A stretch of DNA of 18,284 nucleotides from Fodinibacter sp035633415 (GCA_035633415.1 DASQEZ010000299.1:1-18284); one strand, 5' to 3'. Positions 7,099 through 14,926 are shown, counted from the stretch's first letter. Numbers and translations: made by a program. Notes: generated from the letters alone by a model not told the origin.

Positions 7099-7986
7099 TC
7101 AGGTCGTCGAGGCCGCGTAGATGGCCGCGATCGAGGCGTCGAGCGCCGCGTCGAAGTCCTCGTCCGCCATCCCCGCGGACAGCCCCTCGGTGAGGGCCCG
7201 CGAGAAGCTCGCGATCACCCCGGGGTTGCGCGTCAGCCGCTCGGCGGCCTCCTCGCGCGGGTAGCCACCGGACAAGGCGGCGACGCGCAGCACCCGGGGG
7301 TGCTCGAGCAGCGCACGGTGCGCCCCGTCGTGCTCGGGCAGGGTCAGCTTGAGCATGACGTCCTGGCCCTCGTCGAGGCCGTCGAGCTGGCTCAGGAGCA
7401 TGCCCTCCAGCAACGCCTCGGCCGCCGCCTTCTGCGGGCTGTGGATGTCGACCTCCGGCTCGATGATCGGCACGAGGCCGGCGGCGAGGATGCGACGCGC
7501 GACGTGGAACTGCTGGGCGACGACGGCGTCCACCCCCGCCGGGTCGGCCAGGAGCACCACCGAGCGCATCTTGGTGCCGAAGACGCCGTGCGCCTTCGCC
7601 CGCTCCAGGAGTCCGTCGAGGTTCGGCATCGGCGTCATCGTCCTCACGCCGTGCGCCTCCGTCGCGAGGCCCTGGTCGACCTTGACGAAGGGCACGATGT
7701 GCTTGCGCGTCCACAGGTACTCGGCCGAGCCGAGCCCGTCGACCTGCCGGTCCATGGTCTGCTCGAACAGGATGGCGGCCAGGATGCGGTCACCGGTGAA
7801 GGCGGCGCTGGTCATGATCCGCGAGCGCATCTCGTGGATGAGGTCGAACATCCCGGCCTCGTCGGTGTATGCGGACTTCGGGATGCCGTAGCGCTCGAGC
7901 GCGGTCGGCGTGCTCCCGCCGCTCTGGTCCAGCGCGGCGATGAAGCCCTGTCCGGTCCTGATCCTGCTGAGCATGTCCGGGTTCAC
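7099..7986 (-). CDS. fda: Class I fructose-bisphosphate aldolase
   Basis: This 295-residue cytosolic enzyme cleaves fructose 1,6-bisphosphate to dihydroxyacetone phosphate and glyceraldehyde 3-phosphate (EC 4.1.2.13) in glycolysis and gluconeogenesis. It matches the short bacterial class I type (staphylococcal Fda, about 296 residues). ALDQSGGSTP is at 18-27, PFVKVDQGL at 99-107, IIEPEVDIHS at 174-183, and MLKLTLPE at 211-218 with the probable Schiff-base Lys213. ALSGGYPREEA (237-247) is the phosphate-binding part. The GTG at 7986 is supported by GGAGAGGA just upstream; an ATG four codons later is an alternative. The gene is monocistronic, with a 406-base gap upstream. Many actinobacteria also carry a class II aldolase elsewhere, so this copy may be condition-specific. 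Confidence 0.93.
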   Translation of the reverse strand: MNPDMLSRIRTGQGFIAALDQSGGSTPTALERYGIPKSAYTDEAGMFDLIHEMRSRIMTSAAFTGDRILAAILFEQTMDRQVDGLGSAEYLWTRKHIVPFVKVDQGLATEAHGVRTMTPMPNLDGLLERAKAHGVFGTKMRSVVLLADPAGVDAVVAQQFHVARRILAAGLVPIIEPEVDIHSPQKAAAEALLEGMLLSQLDGLDEGQDVMLKLTLPEHDGAHRALLEHPRVLRVAALSGGYPREEAAERLTRNPGVIASFSRALTEGLSAGMADEDFDAALDASIAAIYAASTT

Positions 7987-8133
7987 GGCGTGTCCTCTCC
8001 GGTGACGCCGCGCCGCGGTCGCGGTGGTGGGCCACCTGCGTCCTCGCCCCCAGCCTCTCCCTCATCCCGGGGACGCGCAAGGACCTGCGTCACTTCCGGC
8101 GGCCCCTGGCCTGCCGAACGTCCCGATCGGCGT

Positions 8134-8165
8134 GCGGGCAGCAGCCCCCTGCGGCTGCTGCCTGC
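8134..8165. repeat. Stem-loop repeat, copy 1
   Basis: GGCAGCAGCC (8137-8146) pairs perfectly with GGCTGCTGCC (8153-8162) around a 6-base loop. With one G-T wobble the stem extends to 13 bp. The 28 bases 8138-8165 recur at 8266-8293 with a single difference in the loop. On the minus strand it lies downstream of nadC and may end that transcript. There is no T-tract. Confidence 0.7.
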
Positions 8166-8265
8166 CTCACCCTCGGGGCCCTGCAACCCCGGTGGTGGTG
8201 GTGGTGACGGTGTGGAGCTCGGTGGACCACACGCCCCCTGCGCGAGCCTGGTCCGTGGTGCGTAC

Positions 8266-8293
8266 GCAGCAGCCCCCAGCGGCTGCTGCCTGC
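8266..8293. repeat. Stem-loop repeat, copy 2
   Basis: GCAGCAGCC (8266-8274) pairs perfectly with GGCTGCTGC (8281-8289) around a 6-base loop. The 28-base unit differs from copy 1 by one base and lies 128 bases away in the same orientation. It is the hairpin nearer the nadC stop. Confidence 0.7.
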
Positions 8294-8392
8294 GCTGCGT
8301 CCATGTGGAGCACTGTGCCGGGCCTCGGGTGCCATCCCGGGAGCGGAACGGGTGCAGAACGGGAGCAGGTTCCGGCCACGCGCACCTGGCGC

Positions 8393-9274
8393 TCAGTGGG
8401 CCTCGGGGTCGAGGTCGAGGGCGACGTCCAGGATCGGGGACGAGTGGGTGAGCGCGCCCACCGAGAGGTAGTCCACGCCGGTCGCGGCGTAGGCCGCCGC
8501 CACCTCGAGGGTCAGCCCTCCGGTCGCCTCGATCTCCACCGACTCCCCCGTGGTGCGCACGGCATCAACGGTCGCGCGCAGGAGGTCGGTGGACATGTTG
8601 TCGCACAGCAGGAAACGCGCTCCGGCGGTCACCGACTCCAGGGCTTCGGCCGTGGTCGTCACCTCGACCTGGATGTCGACCTCGGGGAACGCGCGCCGCA
8701 CCGCGTCGAACGCCGCCGTGAGCCCACCCGCCGCCAGCTTGTGGTTGTCCTTGATCATCGCGACGTCGAACAGGCCCATCCGCTTGTTGGTGCCCCCGCC
8801 GCAGCGCACCGCGTACTTCTCCAGCGCCCGCAGGCCCGGAGTCGTCTTGCGCGTGTCGAGCACCATCGCCCCCGACCCGGCGAGCTCGTCGGCCCAGCGC
8901 CGGGTGTGGGTGGCGACCCCGGAGGTGCGCGACAGCACGTTGAGGACGGTCCGCTCGGCGACGAGCGTGGTGCGGGTCGACCCGCGCAGGGTCGCGAGGT
9001 GGTCGCCGCGCCCGACCCGGGCGCCGTCGTCCACCAACACCTCGACGCGCACCACGCCGCTGCCCAGCCGGGCCGCCACGGCATCCAGCACGAGGGCGAC
9101 GACGGGCAGGCCGGCGACGACACCGTCGGCCCGGGCCACGAGGTGCGACACCGACACCTGGGATGCCGGGATGGTCGCCATCGTGGTGACGTCGGTGCCG
9201 GTCGCGAGGTCCTCGTCGAGGGCGCGATCGACGAGCGGCAGGGCGTCGGCGGTCGGGAAGCCGTGGTCGGTCAT
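8393..9274 (-). CDS. nadC: Nicotinate-nucleotide pyrophosphorylase (quinolinate phosphoribosyltransferase)
   Basis: This 293-residue enzyme converts quinolinate and PRPP to nicotinate mononucleotide, CO2 and pyrophosphate (EC 2.4.2.19), the third step of de novo NAD synthesis. The family signatures are intact: AERTVLNVLSRTSG (106-119), DTRKTTPGLR (140-149), KYAVRCGGGTNKRMGL (153-168) and MIKDNH (173-178). Downstream strands carry EVTT, LLCDN, EATGG and SVGALTHS. The ATG at 9274 overlaps the nadB stop by four bases (ATGA) and has GGAGGA 6 bases upstream inside nadB. It is the last gene of the cofactor operon; the coaX gene that often follows in actinobacteria is absent here. Confidence 0.96.
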   Translation of the reverse strand: MTDHGFPTADALPLVDRALDEDLATGTDVTTMATIPASQVSVSHLVARADGVVAGLPVVALVLDAVAARLGSGVVRVEVLVDDGARVGRGDHLATLRGSTRTTLVAERTVLNVLSRTSGVATHTRRWADELAGSGAMVLDTRKTTPGLRALEKYAVRCGGGTNKRMGLFDVAMIKDNHKLAAGGLTAAFDAVRRAFPEVDIQVEVTTTAEALESVTAGARFLLCDNMSTDLLRATVDAVRTTGESVEIEATGGLTLEVAAAYAATGVDYLSVGALTHSSPILDVALDLDPEAH

Positions 9275-10950
9275 GCGGGATCCTCCACCGGCCGCTCGGA
9301 GACGACGAGCGTCCCGCCGGCCGACCGGGTCGTCGTGAGGTGGGTGAGCCACCGGGTGTCGTCACGCCCGGGGAAGTCGGAGCGCACGTGCCCCCCGCGG
9401 GTCTCCTCCCGCAGGTGCGCCACGAGCGAGAGGGCCTGCCCGAGGTGCAGCAGGTTCGTGGTCTCCCACGTGGCCGGCCCCGGTTCGGCGGTGCTCGGGG
9501 GCAGCGCGGCCAGGGACGAGAGCGCCTCGAGCGTCCCGGCGGTCGAGGTACCGGAGCGCACCGGGCCCGACCCGTGCGTCATCGCGCGCTGCACCTCGAG
9601 GCGGTGGGAGGCGTCGAGCACGGCCGCGTCGCCGGCATCCGCCGCCGGCTCGCACCGCGCCAGCTCGCCCGCGGCCAGCCGCGCCGTCACGTCGTCGGCG
9701 ATCCGGTTGGCGAAGACGAGCCCCTCGAGCAGCGAGTTCGACGCGAGCCGGTTGGCCCCGTGGACGCCGGTGCACGAGCACTCCCCGCAGGCGTAGAGGC
9801 CGTCGACGGACGTCCGGCCGAGCAGGTCGGTCTCGACCCCGCCCGAGGCGTAGTGCTGGGCCGGGGCGACCGGCAACAGCTCGGTGGCCGGGTCGAACCC
9901 GAGCTCGCGGCACCGCGCGACGATCGACGGGAAGCGCTGCTCGAGGAAGTCCGCCCCCAGGTGCCGGGCGTCGAGCCAGACGTGGTCGACCCGCTGGTCG
10001 AGCATGACGTCGAGGATCGCCCGGGCCACGACGTCACGCGGCGCGAGGTCGGCGAGCTCGTGCCGGCCGGCCATGATCCGCGCTCCGGCGCCGTCGACGA
10101 GGAAGGCGCCCTCGCCGCGCACGGCCTCGGAGATGAGCGGCTGCTGGCCGGTGGAGCCCTCCCCGAGGAAGAGCACGGTCGGGTGGAACTGCACGAACTC
10201 CAGGTCGGCGACCCGGGCGCCGGCCCGCAGGGCGGCCGCCATCCCGTCACCGGTCGCCACCGGAGGGTTCGTGGTCGAGGTGTAGATCTGCCCCAGGCCC
10301 CCGGTCGCGAGCACGACCGCCCGGCCGTAGGCCGCTCCGACGCCGTCGACCTGTCCCTCACCGATGACGTGCAGCGTCACCCCGCACACCGCGCCGTCGT
10401 CGGCGGTGAGCAGGTCGACGACGAGGGCGTGCTCGACGACCTCGATGCCGGGGTCGTCGACGACGCGGTGCAGCGCGGCGATGAGTGCGCGCGAGATCTC
10501 GGCACCGGTGGCGTCACCGCCCGCGTGGGCGATCCGGTCGCGGTGGTGGCCGCCCTCGCGGGTCAGCTTGATCTCGCCGACGGCGTCGCGGTCGAACTCG
10601 GCCCCGAGGGCGACGAGCTCGCGCACCCGGTCGGGGCCCTCGGTGACCAGGATGCGCACCGCCTCGGGGTCGCACAGGCCGACGCCCGCGACGAGGGTGT
10701 CGTCGAGGTGCTCCTGCGGGGTGTCCTCGGGGTCGAGCGCTGCGGCGATGCCGCCCTGCGCCCACTGGGTCGAGCCCGCCGACAACACGGTCTTGGTCAC
10801 GAGCAGCACCCGCTCGACCCGTTCGCGCAGCCGTAGCGCGCAGGTGAGCCCGGCGATGCCGGAGCCCACGACGACGACGTCGGCGCTGGTCGTCCACCCG
10901 GGCGCGGGCGCGCTGAGCCGCCGGGGCAGCGTGACGGCCGGAACCGGCAT
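9271..10950 (-). CDS. nadB: L-aspartate oxidase
   Basis: This 559-residue FAD enzyme oxidises L-aspartate to iminoaspartate (EC 1.4.3.16), the first step of de novo NAD synthesis. The N-terminal FAD motif is VVVGSGIAGL (26-35), and STQWAQGGIA (60-69) is the succinate dehydrogenase/NadB family substrate-region signature. EFVQFHPTVLF, ISEAVRGEGAF, QHYASGGV and GLYACGECSCTGVHGANRLASNSLLEG follow in the expected order and in pieces typical of NadB. The C-terminal helical domain is present, so the protein is full length. The ATG at 10950 lies 9 bases after the panC stop. NadB needs NadA (quinolinate synthase), which is not in this window. Confidence 0.96.
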   Translation of the reverse strand: MPVPAVTLPRRLSAPAPGWTTSADVVVVGSGIAGLTCALRLRERVERVLLVTKTVLSAGSTQWAQGGIAAALDPEDTPQEHLDDTLVAGVGLCDPEAVRILVTEGPDRVRELVALGAEFDRDAVGEIKLTREGGHHRDRIAHAGGDATGAEISRALIAALHRVVDDPGIEVVEHALVVDLLTADDGAVCGVTLHVIGEGQVDGVGAAYGRAVVLATGGLGQIYTSTTNPPVATGDGMAAALRAGARVADLEFVQFHPTVLFLGEGSTGQQPLISEAVRGEGAFLVDGAGARIMAGRHELADLAPRDVVARAILDVMLDQRVDHVWLDARHLGADFLEQRFPSIVARCRELGFDPATELLPVAPAQHYASGGVETDLLGRTSVDGLYACGECSCTGVHGANRLASNSLLEGLVFANRIADDVTARLAAGELARCEPAADAGDAAVLDASHRLEVQRAMTHGSGPVRSGTSTAGTLEALSSLAALPPSTAEPGPATWETTNLLHLGQALSLVAHLREETRGGHVRSDFPGRDDTRWLTHLTTTRSAGGTLVVSERPVEDPA

Positions 10951-10959
10951 CCCAGGCCC

Positions 10960-11874
10960 TCAGACCTCGGCCCGGGCGTGCGACACGTCGGAGAACACGT
11001 CGAGCGCACCCCCGCCGGGGCCCACGAGCAGCGGCGTGTTGTCGATCAGCCGGGTCGTGCCGACGCGCGCCGCCACGGCGAGCAGGGCCTCGCCGCGGTA
11101 CCACTCGGGCACGTCGGCCAGTGTCTGGGGGTGCACGAGCACCAGGTAGTCGACCAGGGCCAGCGGCTCCTCCACGAGCACCTCGCGGGCCGCCCGGCGG
11201 ATGGCCGACGGGCCGTAGGCCGCTGCCTCACCGCCGGCCCGCAGCGCCCGGCTCAGGCACAGTGCGGTCTCGCGGTCGGACTCCGTGAGGTACATGTTGC
11301 GGCTGCTCATCGCCAGGCCGTCGTGCTCTCGCACCGTGGGCACCGAGACGACGTCGACCGGGAAGTCGATGTCGCGCACCATCCGGCGGATGAGGAGCAG
11401 CTGCTGGGCGTCCTTCTGGCCGAAGTAGGCGCTGCGCGCAGCGGTGAGGTGGAGCAGCTTCCCCACGACCGTGAGCACGCCGTCGAAGTGGCCGGGGCGG
11501 GAGGCGCCCTCCAGCACCTCGCCGAGCGGTCCGGCCGACACCCGCACGCCCGGGTCCCCTTCGGGGTAGACGACGTCGGGGGTCGGGGCGAAGATCACGT
11601 CGACCCCGGCGGTCGTGCAGATCTCGAGGTCGGCGTCGAAGGTGCGCGGATAGCGCGAGAGGTCCTCCTTGGGACCGAACTGCAGCGGGTTCAGGAAGAT
11701 CGTCACGACGACGTGGTCGTGGCGCTGGCGGGCCGCGCGGATCAGCTGTGCGTGACCGTCGTGCAGGGCCCCCATCGTCATGACGACGGCCACGTCGCGG
11801 CTGGAGAGTGCCTCGCGGGCGCCCTTGAGCTCGTCGCGGGTGTGCGCGACGACGGGGGTGGTGGCGGCGGTCAC
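10960..11874 (-). CDS. panC: Pantothenate synthetase
   Basis: This 304-residue enzyme ligates pantoate and beta-alanine with ATP to make pantothenate (EC 6.3.2.1), the precursor of coenzyme A. Visible motifs are MTMGALHDGH (32-41, the HIGH-type nucleotide site), FLNPLQFGPKEDL (60-72), YPRT, GHFDGVLTVV, FGQKDAQQ and SSRN, all in family order and at family length. The GTG at 11874 directly follows the stop of the DUF2520 gene with no spacer. AGGAG six bases upstream, inside the end of that gene, supports this start. No panB or panD is present nearby. Placement before nadB and nadC couples CoA and NAD precursor synthesis in one transcript. Confidence 0.96.
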   Translation of the reverse strand: MTAATTPVVAHTRDELKGAREALSSRDVAVVMTMGALHDGHAQLIRAARQRHDHVVVTIFLNPLQFGPKEDLSRYPRTFDADLEICTTAGVDVIFAPTPDVVYPEGDPGVRVSAGPLGEVLEGASRPGHFDGVLTVVGKLLHLTAARSAYFGQKDAQQLLLIRRMVRDIDFPVDVVSVPTVREHDGLAMSSRNMYLTESDRETALCLSRALRAGGEAAAYGPSAIRRAAREVLVEEPLALVDYLVLVHPQTLADVPEWYRGEALLAVAARVGTTRLIDNTPLLVGPGGGALDVFSDVSHARAEV

Positions 11875-12765
11875 TCAGGACTCCTGGTCGGCGAGGGTGT
11901 CGAGGAGGGGCTCGGCCGCGGTGGGGCGCAGCCGGCCGCTGTCGAGGGCGCGCAGGGCGGTGGCACGGGCGAGCGCCACGTAGGTCCTCCGGATCTCGGG
12001 CGAGAGCCGGTCCAGCTCGCGCAGGTGGTCCTCCACCGTACCCACGTCGCCGCGGGCCACCGGGCCGGTGAGGGCCGCGTCACCCAGCCGCAGGGCGTTG
12101 TCGAGCGCGGCACGCATCAACGGGCCGAGGACCCGCCGCGGCTCGGCGACCCCGGCCCGCGACAGCAGCTCCAACGCCTCGCTCGTCAGGGTGACGAGGT
12201 GGTTGGCGCCGTGCGCGAGGGCGCAGTGGTAGGCCAGCCGGTCCTCCTCGGCGATCCACACCGCGTCGCCGCCCATCTCCAGCACGAGCGCCTCGGCGAT
12301 CGGGCGCAGCTCGTCGTCGGTGGTCACGCCGAAGGCGCAGTCGGACAACCGGTCGAGGTCCATCGCAGTGCCGCTGAAGGTCATCGCGGGGTGCAGGGCG
12401 AGCGGCAGCACGTGGTGGGCCCTGGCCGGCTCGAGCACGGCCACCCCGTGCCGCCCGCTGGTGTGGACCGCCATCTGCCCGGCCTGCCAGGCCCCGGTGG
12501 CGGACAGCCCGCTGACGAGGTGGGTCAGTGCGTCGTCGGGCACCGCGAGCAGCACCAGCTCGGCACCCGCCACGACCGTCGCGACATCGGCGAGCGGCAC
12601 TCCCGGCAGGAGGTCGGCGGCGCGGGCGCGGCTCGCGTCGGACACGGCGTAGGCCCCGGTGACGCGGTGGCCGGCCCGCGCGAGCGCGGCCCCGAGGACG
12701 GCGCCGACGCGACCGGCACCGACGACCCCCACGGTCAGCCGGGCGGGGTGCTCGATGCCGTCCAC
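11875..12765 (-). CDS. Rossmann-fold / DUF2520 oxidoreductase-like protein
   Basis: This 296-residue protein has an N-terminal NAD(P)-binding Rossmann domain (GVVGAGRVG, 13-21; GxGxxG at 16-21) and a helical C-terminal DUF2520 domain. VLLAVPDDAL (about 71-80), VHTSGRHGV, PLALHPAMTFSG and the CALAHGANHL region are typical of the family. It belongs to the 6-phosphogluconate/ketopantoate reductase-like group. The gene directly precedes panC, as I recall for Rv3603c in M. tuberculosis, so a role in pantoate formation (ketopantoate reduction) is a reasonable but unproven inference. The GTG at 12765 is preceded at 8 bases by a -10-like TAGGTT. Alternative starts were not compelling. Confidence 0.85.
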   Translation of the reverse strand: MDGIEHPARLTVGVVGAGRVGAVLGAALARAGHRVTGAYAVSDASRARAADLLPGVPLADVATVVAGAELVLLAVPDDALTHLVSGLSATGAWQAGQMAVHTSGRHGVAVLEPARAHHVLPLALHPAMTFSGTAMDLDRLSDCAFGVTTDDELRPIAEALVLEMGGDAVWIAEEDRLAYHCALAHGANHLVTLTSEALELLSRAGVAEPRRVLGPLMRAALDNALRLGDAALTGPVARGDVGTVEDHLRELDRLSPEIRRTYVALARATALRALDSGRLRPTAAEPLLDTLADQES

Positions 12766-12773
12766 GAGCGAGC

Positions 12774-12779
12774 AACCTA
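12774..12779 (-). promoter_or_regulatory. -10-like box before the DUF2520-panC-nadB-nadC operon
   Basis: The minus strand reads TAGGTT, 8 bases before the GTG at 12765. A matching -35 hexamer is not visible. If real, the operon mRNA begins within one or two bases of the start codon and covers about 4.4 kb of coupled genes. Confidence 0.35.
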
Positions 12780-12787
12780 CTCCTCCC

Positions 12788-12805
12788 CGGGCCCGGCCGG
12801 GCCCG
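12788..12805. terminator. 18-bp perfect palindrome downstream of the usp gene
   Basis: The sequence at 12788-12805 is fully self-complementary (CGGGCCCGG and its reverse complement with no loop base). It sits 33 bases past the usp stop and 9 bases before the -10-like box of the DUF2520 gene on the same strand. It could end the permease-usp transcript or be an operator for the cofactor operon. In RNA only about 7 bp could form because a loop is needed. Confidence 0.4.
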
Positions 12806-12837
12806 CCGCACGGGCACCGTGCCGCAGGAGGACCCGA

Positions 12838-13275
12838 TCAGGCGCTGGGCCGGCCCCGGTGCACCGCCGTCGGCACGCACAGCACCGGTCGATCGCTCAG
12901 GTGCAGCAGCTTGTGCGGGGTCGACCCGAGGAGCGCGCCCCTGAGCGGGCTCTCGCCGGCGGTGCCGACCACGATGACGGTGGCGTCGAGCCGGTCGGCG
13001 ACCTCGAGCAGGGCCTCGGCCGGGCTCTCGTCGATCAGCTCGACCTCCGTTCGCACCCCCGAGGTCGCCGCCAGCTCGACGGCGTGGGTGAGCGCGCTGC
13101 GGCCCATCTCGTGCAGCGCGTCGAGGTGGGCGCGGAACTCCTCACCACGGCCGCCGGGCACCCCGGCGCCGTAGACGAGCACGAGCGGCTCGTCGAGGCG
13201 CTGCGCGAGCCGGATCGCCGTCTCCAGTGCGGTGCCCGCACCGGGCGAGTCGTCGTAACCGAGCACGATGGCCAT
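12838..13275 (-). CDS. Universal stress protein family (UspA-like)
   Basis: This 145-residue protein is a single UspA domain. It opens with the strand MAIVLGYDDS and ends with the nucleotide-binding pattern G-2X-G-9X-G-S: Gly104, Gly107, Gly117 and Ser118. HKLLHLSDRPVLCVP closes the fold. The intact glycine pattern predicts ATP binding, as in the ATP-binding subclass. GGAGGG lies 7 bases before the ATG. The gene follows the amino-acid permease by 3 bases, so it is very likely cotranscribed. Usp proteins next to APC permeases are thought to tune transporter activity in response to energy state, which is an inference here. Confidence 0.92.
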   Translation of the reverse strand: MAIVLGYDDSPGAGTALETAIRLAQRLDEPLVLVYGAGVPGGRGEEFRAHLDALHEMGRSALTHAVELAATSGVRTEVELIDESPAEALLEVADRLDATVIVVGTAGESPLRGALLGSTPHKLLHLSDRPVLCVPTAVHRGRPSA

Positions 13276-13278
13276 GGC

Positions 13279-14802
13279 TCAGCCCTCCATTCCGTCGGGG
13301 TCCTTGGCGCCGGTCTTGACACCGCGCACCACGTCGGGGTCGGGCAGGCTCGGCCGCTCCTCCCAGAAGCGGCCGTCACGCGATCGCCAGTAGAACATGA
13401 AGACGACGCCGACCAGGAAGATGCCGATGCCGATCACCAGTGGCGGGCCCACCCCCAGCCACGACTGGCCGCTGTAGGAGTTCTCCGGGTCGGACATGTC
13501 GCGCACCGAGAGCACGAGCAGCCCGGTGAGCATGATCGCGCCCACCACCGGGCCGACGCCGATGAGCAGCAGGTTCTTGGGGCTCTCGGTGAGGTGCTTG
13601 CGGTGGTAGACCGCGCACGCCACACCGGTCAGCGCGTAGTAGAACGCGATGAGCAGCGACAGTGCCGTCAGCGAGTCGAAGAGCGCGTTGGCGCTCACCT
13701 GGTAGATGCCGACGTACCAGGCGATGGCGATGGCGGCGACCAGCCAGGTCGACACGTCCGGGGTGCGGTGGCGCTGGCTGATGTGGGCCAGGCGGGGCGG
13801 CAGGGCGTGTCGCCGCGCCATCGACAGGGCGGTGCGCGAGGCGGGGATGATCGTCGTCTGCGTGGAGGCGATGGCCGACGTCGCCACCGAGAGCAGCACC
13901 ACCCAGCCCCAGCCGCCCATCACCTCGTCTGCGAGGTCGGCGAAGAGGAACTCCTCGTCGCCGGCGTTCTCGCTGAGGTACTCGGTCCCGGCGAACGCCA
14001 CGACGGCGATGGCCACCGAGACGTAGGTGACGAGCAGCACGACCGTCGACCACAACGCCGCCCGGCCGGGTGTCGAGCCGCCGTCGGTGGTCTCCTCACT
14101 GAGGTTGACCGCCGACTCCCACCCCCAGTACGCGAAGACCCCGAGCAGCAGGCCCGAGGTCAGGGCCACGCCGCCGGCGCCGAACGGGTTGAGCCAGGAC
14201 AGTGAGGGGTCGATCGGGTCGAGCGGGCTGTTGCCGGTGACCGCCTTCGTGATGGCCACGGCGGCGAAGACGAGCAACGAGCCGATCTGGGCGATGATGA
14301 GGAAGTTCTGCAGTCGGGCCGAGATGTCCGTGCCGAGCACGCAGAGCCACGTCATCAGCAGGATGAGCCCGATCGCGAGCGGCATCCGGATCCACGCGTT
14401 CTCGGCAGCGTCGTCGAGACCGACGGCCAACAGGCTGAAGCTCACCCCGACGTCGGCCAGGGAGCCGACCACGAGCACGCCGGTCATGGCGATCGCCCAC
14501 CCGCCGATCCACCCGAACCAGGGGCCCATCGCGCGGGTCACCCAGCTGAAGGTGGTGCCACAGTCCTGGTCGACGCGGTTGAGGTAGAAGAACGCGGTGG
14601 CGATCAGGGCCATGGGCACGAACGAGGCCAGCAGCACCCCCGGCGCGTAGACCCCGACGAGGGCCGCGATCGCACCGATGACCGCGGCGAGGGAGTAGGC
14701 GGGAGAGGTGGCGGCGAGGCCGATCACGAGGGCGTCGGTGAAGCCGATGGCACCGGCCTTGAGGCCGGGCTGGGCGGGGATCGCCTCGGGGGGTGCTGAC
14801 AT
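13279..14802 (-). CDS. APC superfamily amino-acid permease
   Basis: This 507-residue membrane protein is a probable amino-acid or polyamine/proton symporter. The N-terminal block GAIGFTDALVIGLAATSPAY matches APC transporters, with the helix-1 unwound region near residue 25. GTTFSWVTRAMGPWFGWIGGW (split across about 76-97), FAYWGWESAVNLSEE (about 220-234) and QTTIIPASRTALSMARRHALP are typical later motifs. About 12 hydrophobic helices are visible, and the C-terminus is hydrophilic and charged. The ATG at 14802 has GGGAG 7 bases upstream; a longer in-frame start at 14895 adds non-membrane sequence and is rejected. A 6-bp hairpin (14820-14835) lies in the leader just before the ribosome binding site. 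The substrate cannot be assigned. Confidence 0.9.
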   Translation of the reverse strand: MSAPPEAIPAQPGLKAGAIGFTDALVIGLAATSPAYSLAAVIGAIAALVGVYAPGVLLASFVPMALIATAFFYLNRVDQDCGTTFSWVTRAMGPWFGWIGGWAIAMTGVLVVGSLADVGVSFSLLAVGLDDAAENAWIRMPLAIGLILLMTWLCVLGTDISARLQNFLIIAQIGSLLVFAAVAITKAVTGNSPLDPIDPSLSWLNPFGAGGVALTSGLLLGVFAYWGWESAVNLSEETTDGGSTPGRAALWSTVVLLVTYVSVAIAVVAFAGTEYLSENAGDEEFLFADLADEVMGGWGWVVLLSVATSAIASTQTTIIPASRTALSMARRHALPPRLAHISQRHRTPDVSTWLVAAIAIAWYVGIYQVSANALFDSLTALSLLIAFYYALTGVACAVYHRKHLTESPKNLLLIGVGPVVGAIMLTGLLVLSVRDMSDPENSYSGQSWLGVGPPLVIGIGIFLVGVVFMFYWRSRDGRFWEERPSLPDPDVVRGVKTGAKDPDGMEG

Positions 14803-14920
14803 GCGGACGCTCCCTTCGCCCCCCGTCGTCGGGGGTCCTGGGGGTATGTCTAGCGGAACCACCCCTCGCCGCACCACGACACCCCTGCTCGACACGAAGC
14901 TGTCGAACGTCGCGCTTGGG

Positions 14921-14926
14921 TACCGT
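14921..14926 (+). promoter_or_regulatory. -10-like box, probable leaderless start of the MidA-like methyltransferase gene
   Basis: TACCGT, the same hexamer as at 1702-1707, lies 7 bases before a GTG at 14934 that is directly followed by an ATG. No Shine-Dalgarno sequence is present. A -35 box is not clear. Confidence 0.45.

Larger units (their letters stand above)
7987..8392. other. Intergenic region between nadC and fda with a duplicated hairpin
   Basis: No convincing gene was found in this 406-base gap; open frames here lack family motifs and are shadows. It should hold the fda promoter and the end of the nadC transcript. A weak minus-strand pair, TTGCGC and GAGGCT with a 17-base spacer at about 8043-8071, is possible for fda but unconvincing. 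Two nearly identical stem-loops occupy 8134-8165 and 8266-8289. A run of five GGT units lies near 8190. GAACGGG occurs twice near 8345-8363. Confidence 0.6.

Noticed and set aside
5579..7120. Plus-strand open frame of about 513 codons overlapping the copper fusion gene
   Set aside because: The other frame has HMA, membrane and cupredoxin motifs; this one is Arg/Ala/Gly/His-rich with no domain.
8188..8212. G-quadruplex or microsatellite at the GGT repeats
   Set aside because: G-runs are only two bases long and five units are too few to claim a functional repeat.
7987..8392. Riboswitch or structured leader for fda
   Set aside because: Two hairpins are present but no known aptamer pattern was recognised, and they are more than 140 bases from the start codon.
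8024..9796. Plus-strand open frame of about 590 codons across the nadC-fda gap and nadC
   Set aside because: Same antisense artefact; the part in the intergenic gap has no recognisable motif and no ribosome binding site.
10978..14205. Very long plus-strand open frame (about 1075 codons) opposite the cofactor operon, usp and permease genes
   Set aside because: It is antisense to six genes with clear motifs, is rich in His/Arg/Gly/Gln without any family pattern, and is explained by the lack of stop codons in high-GC antisense frames.
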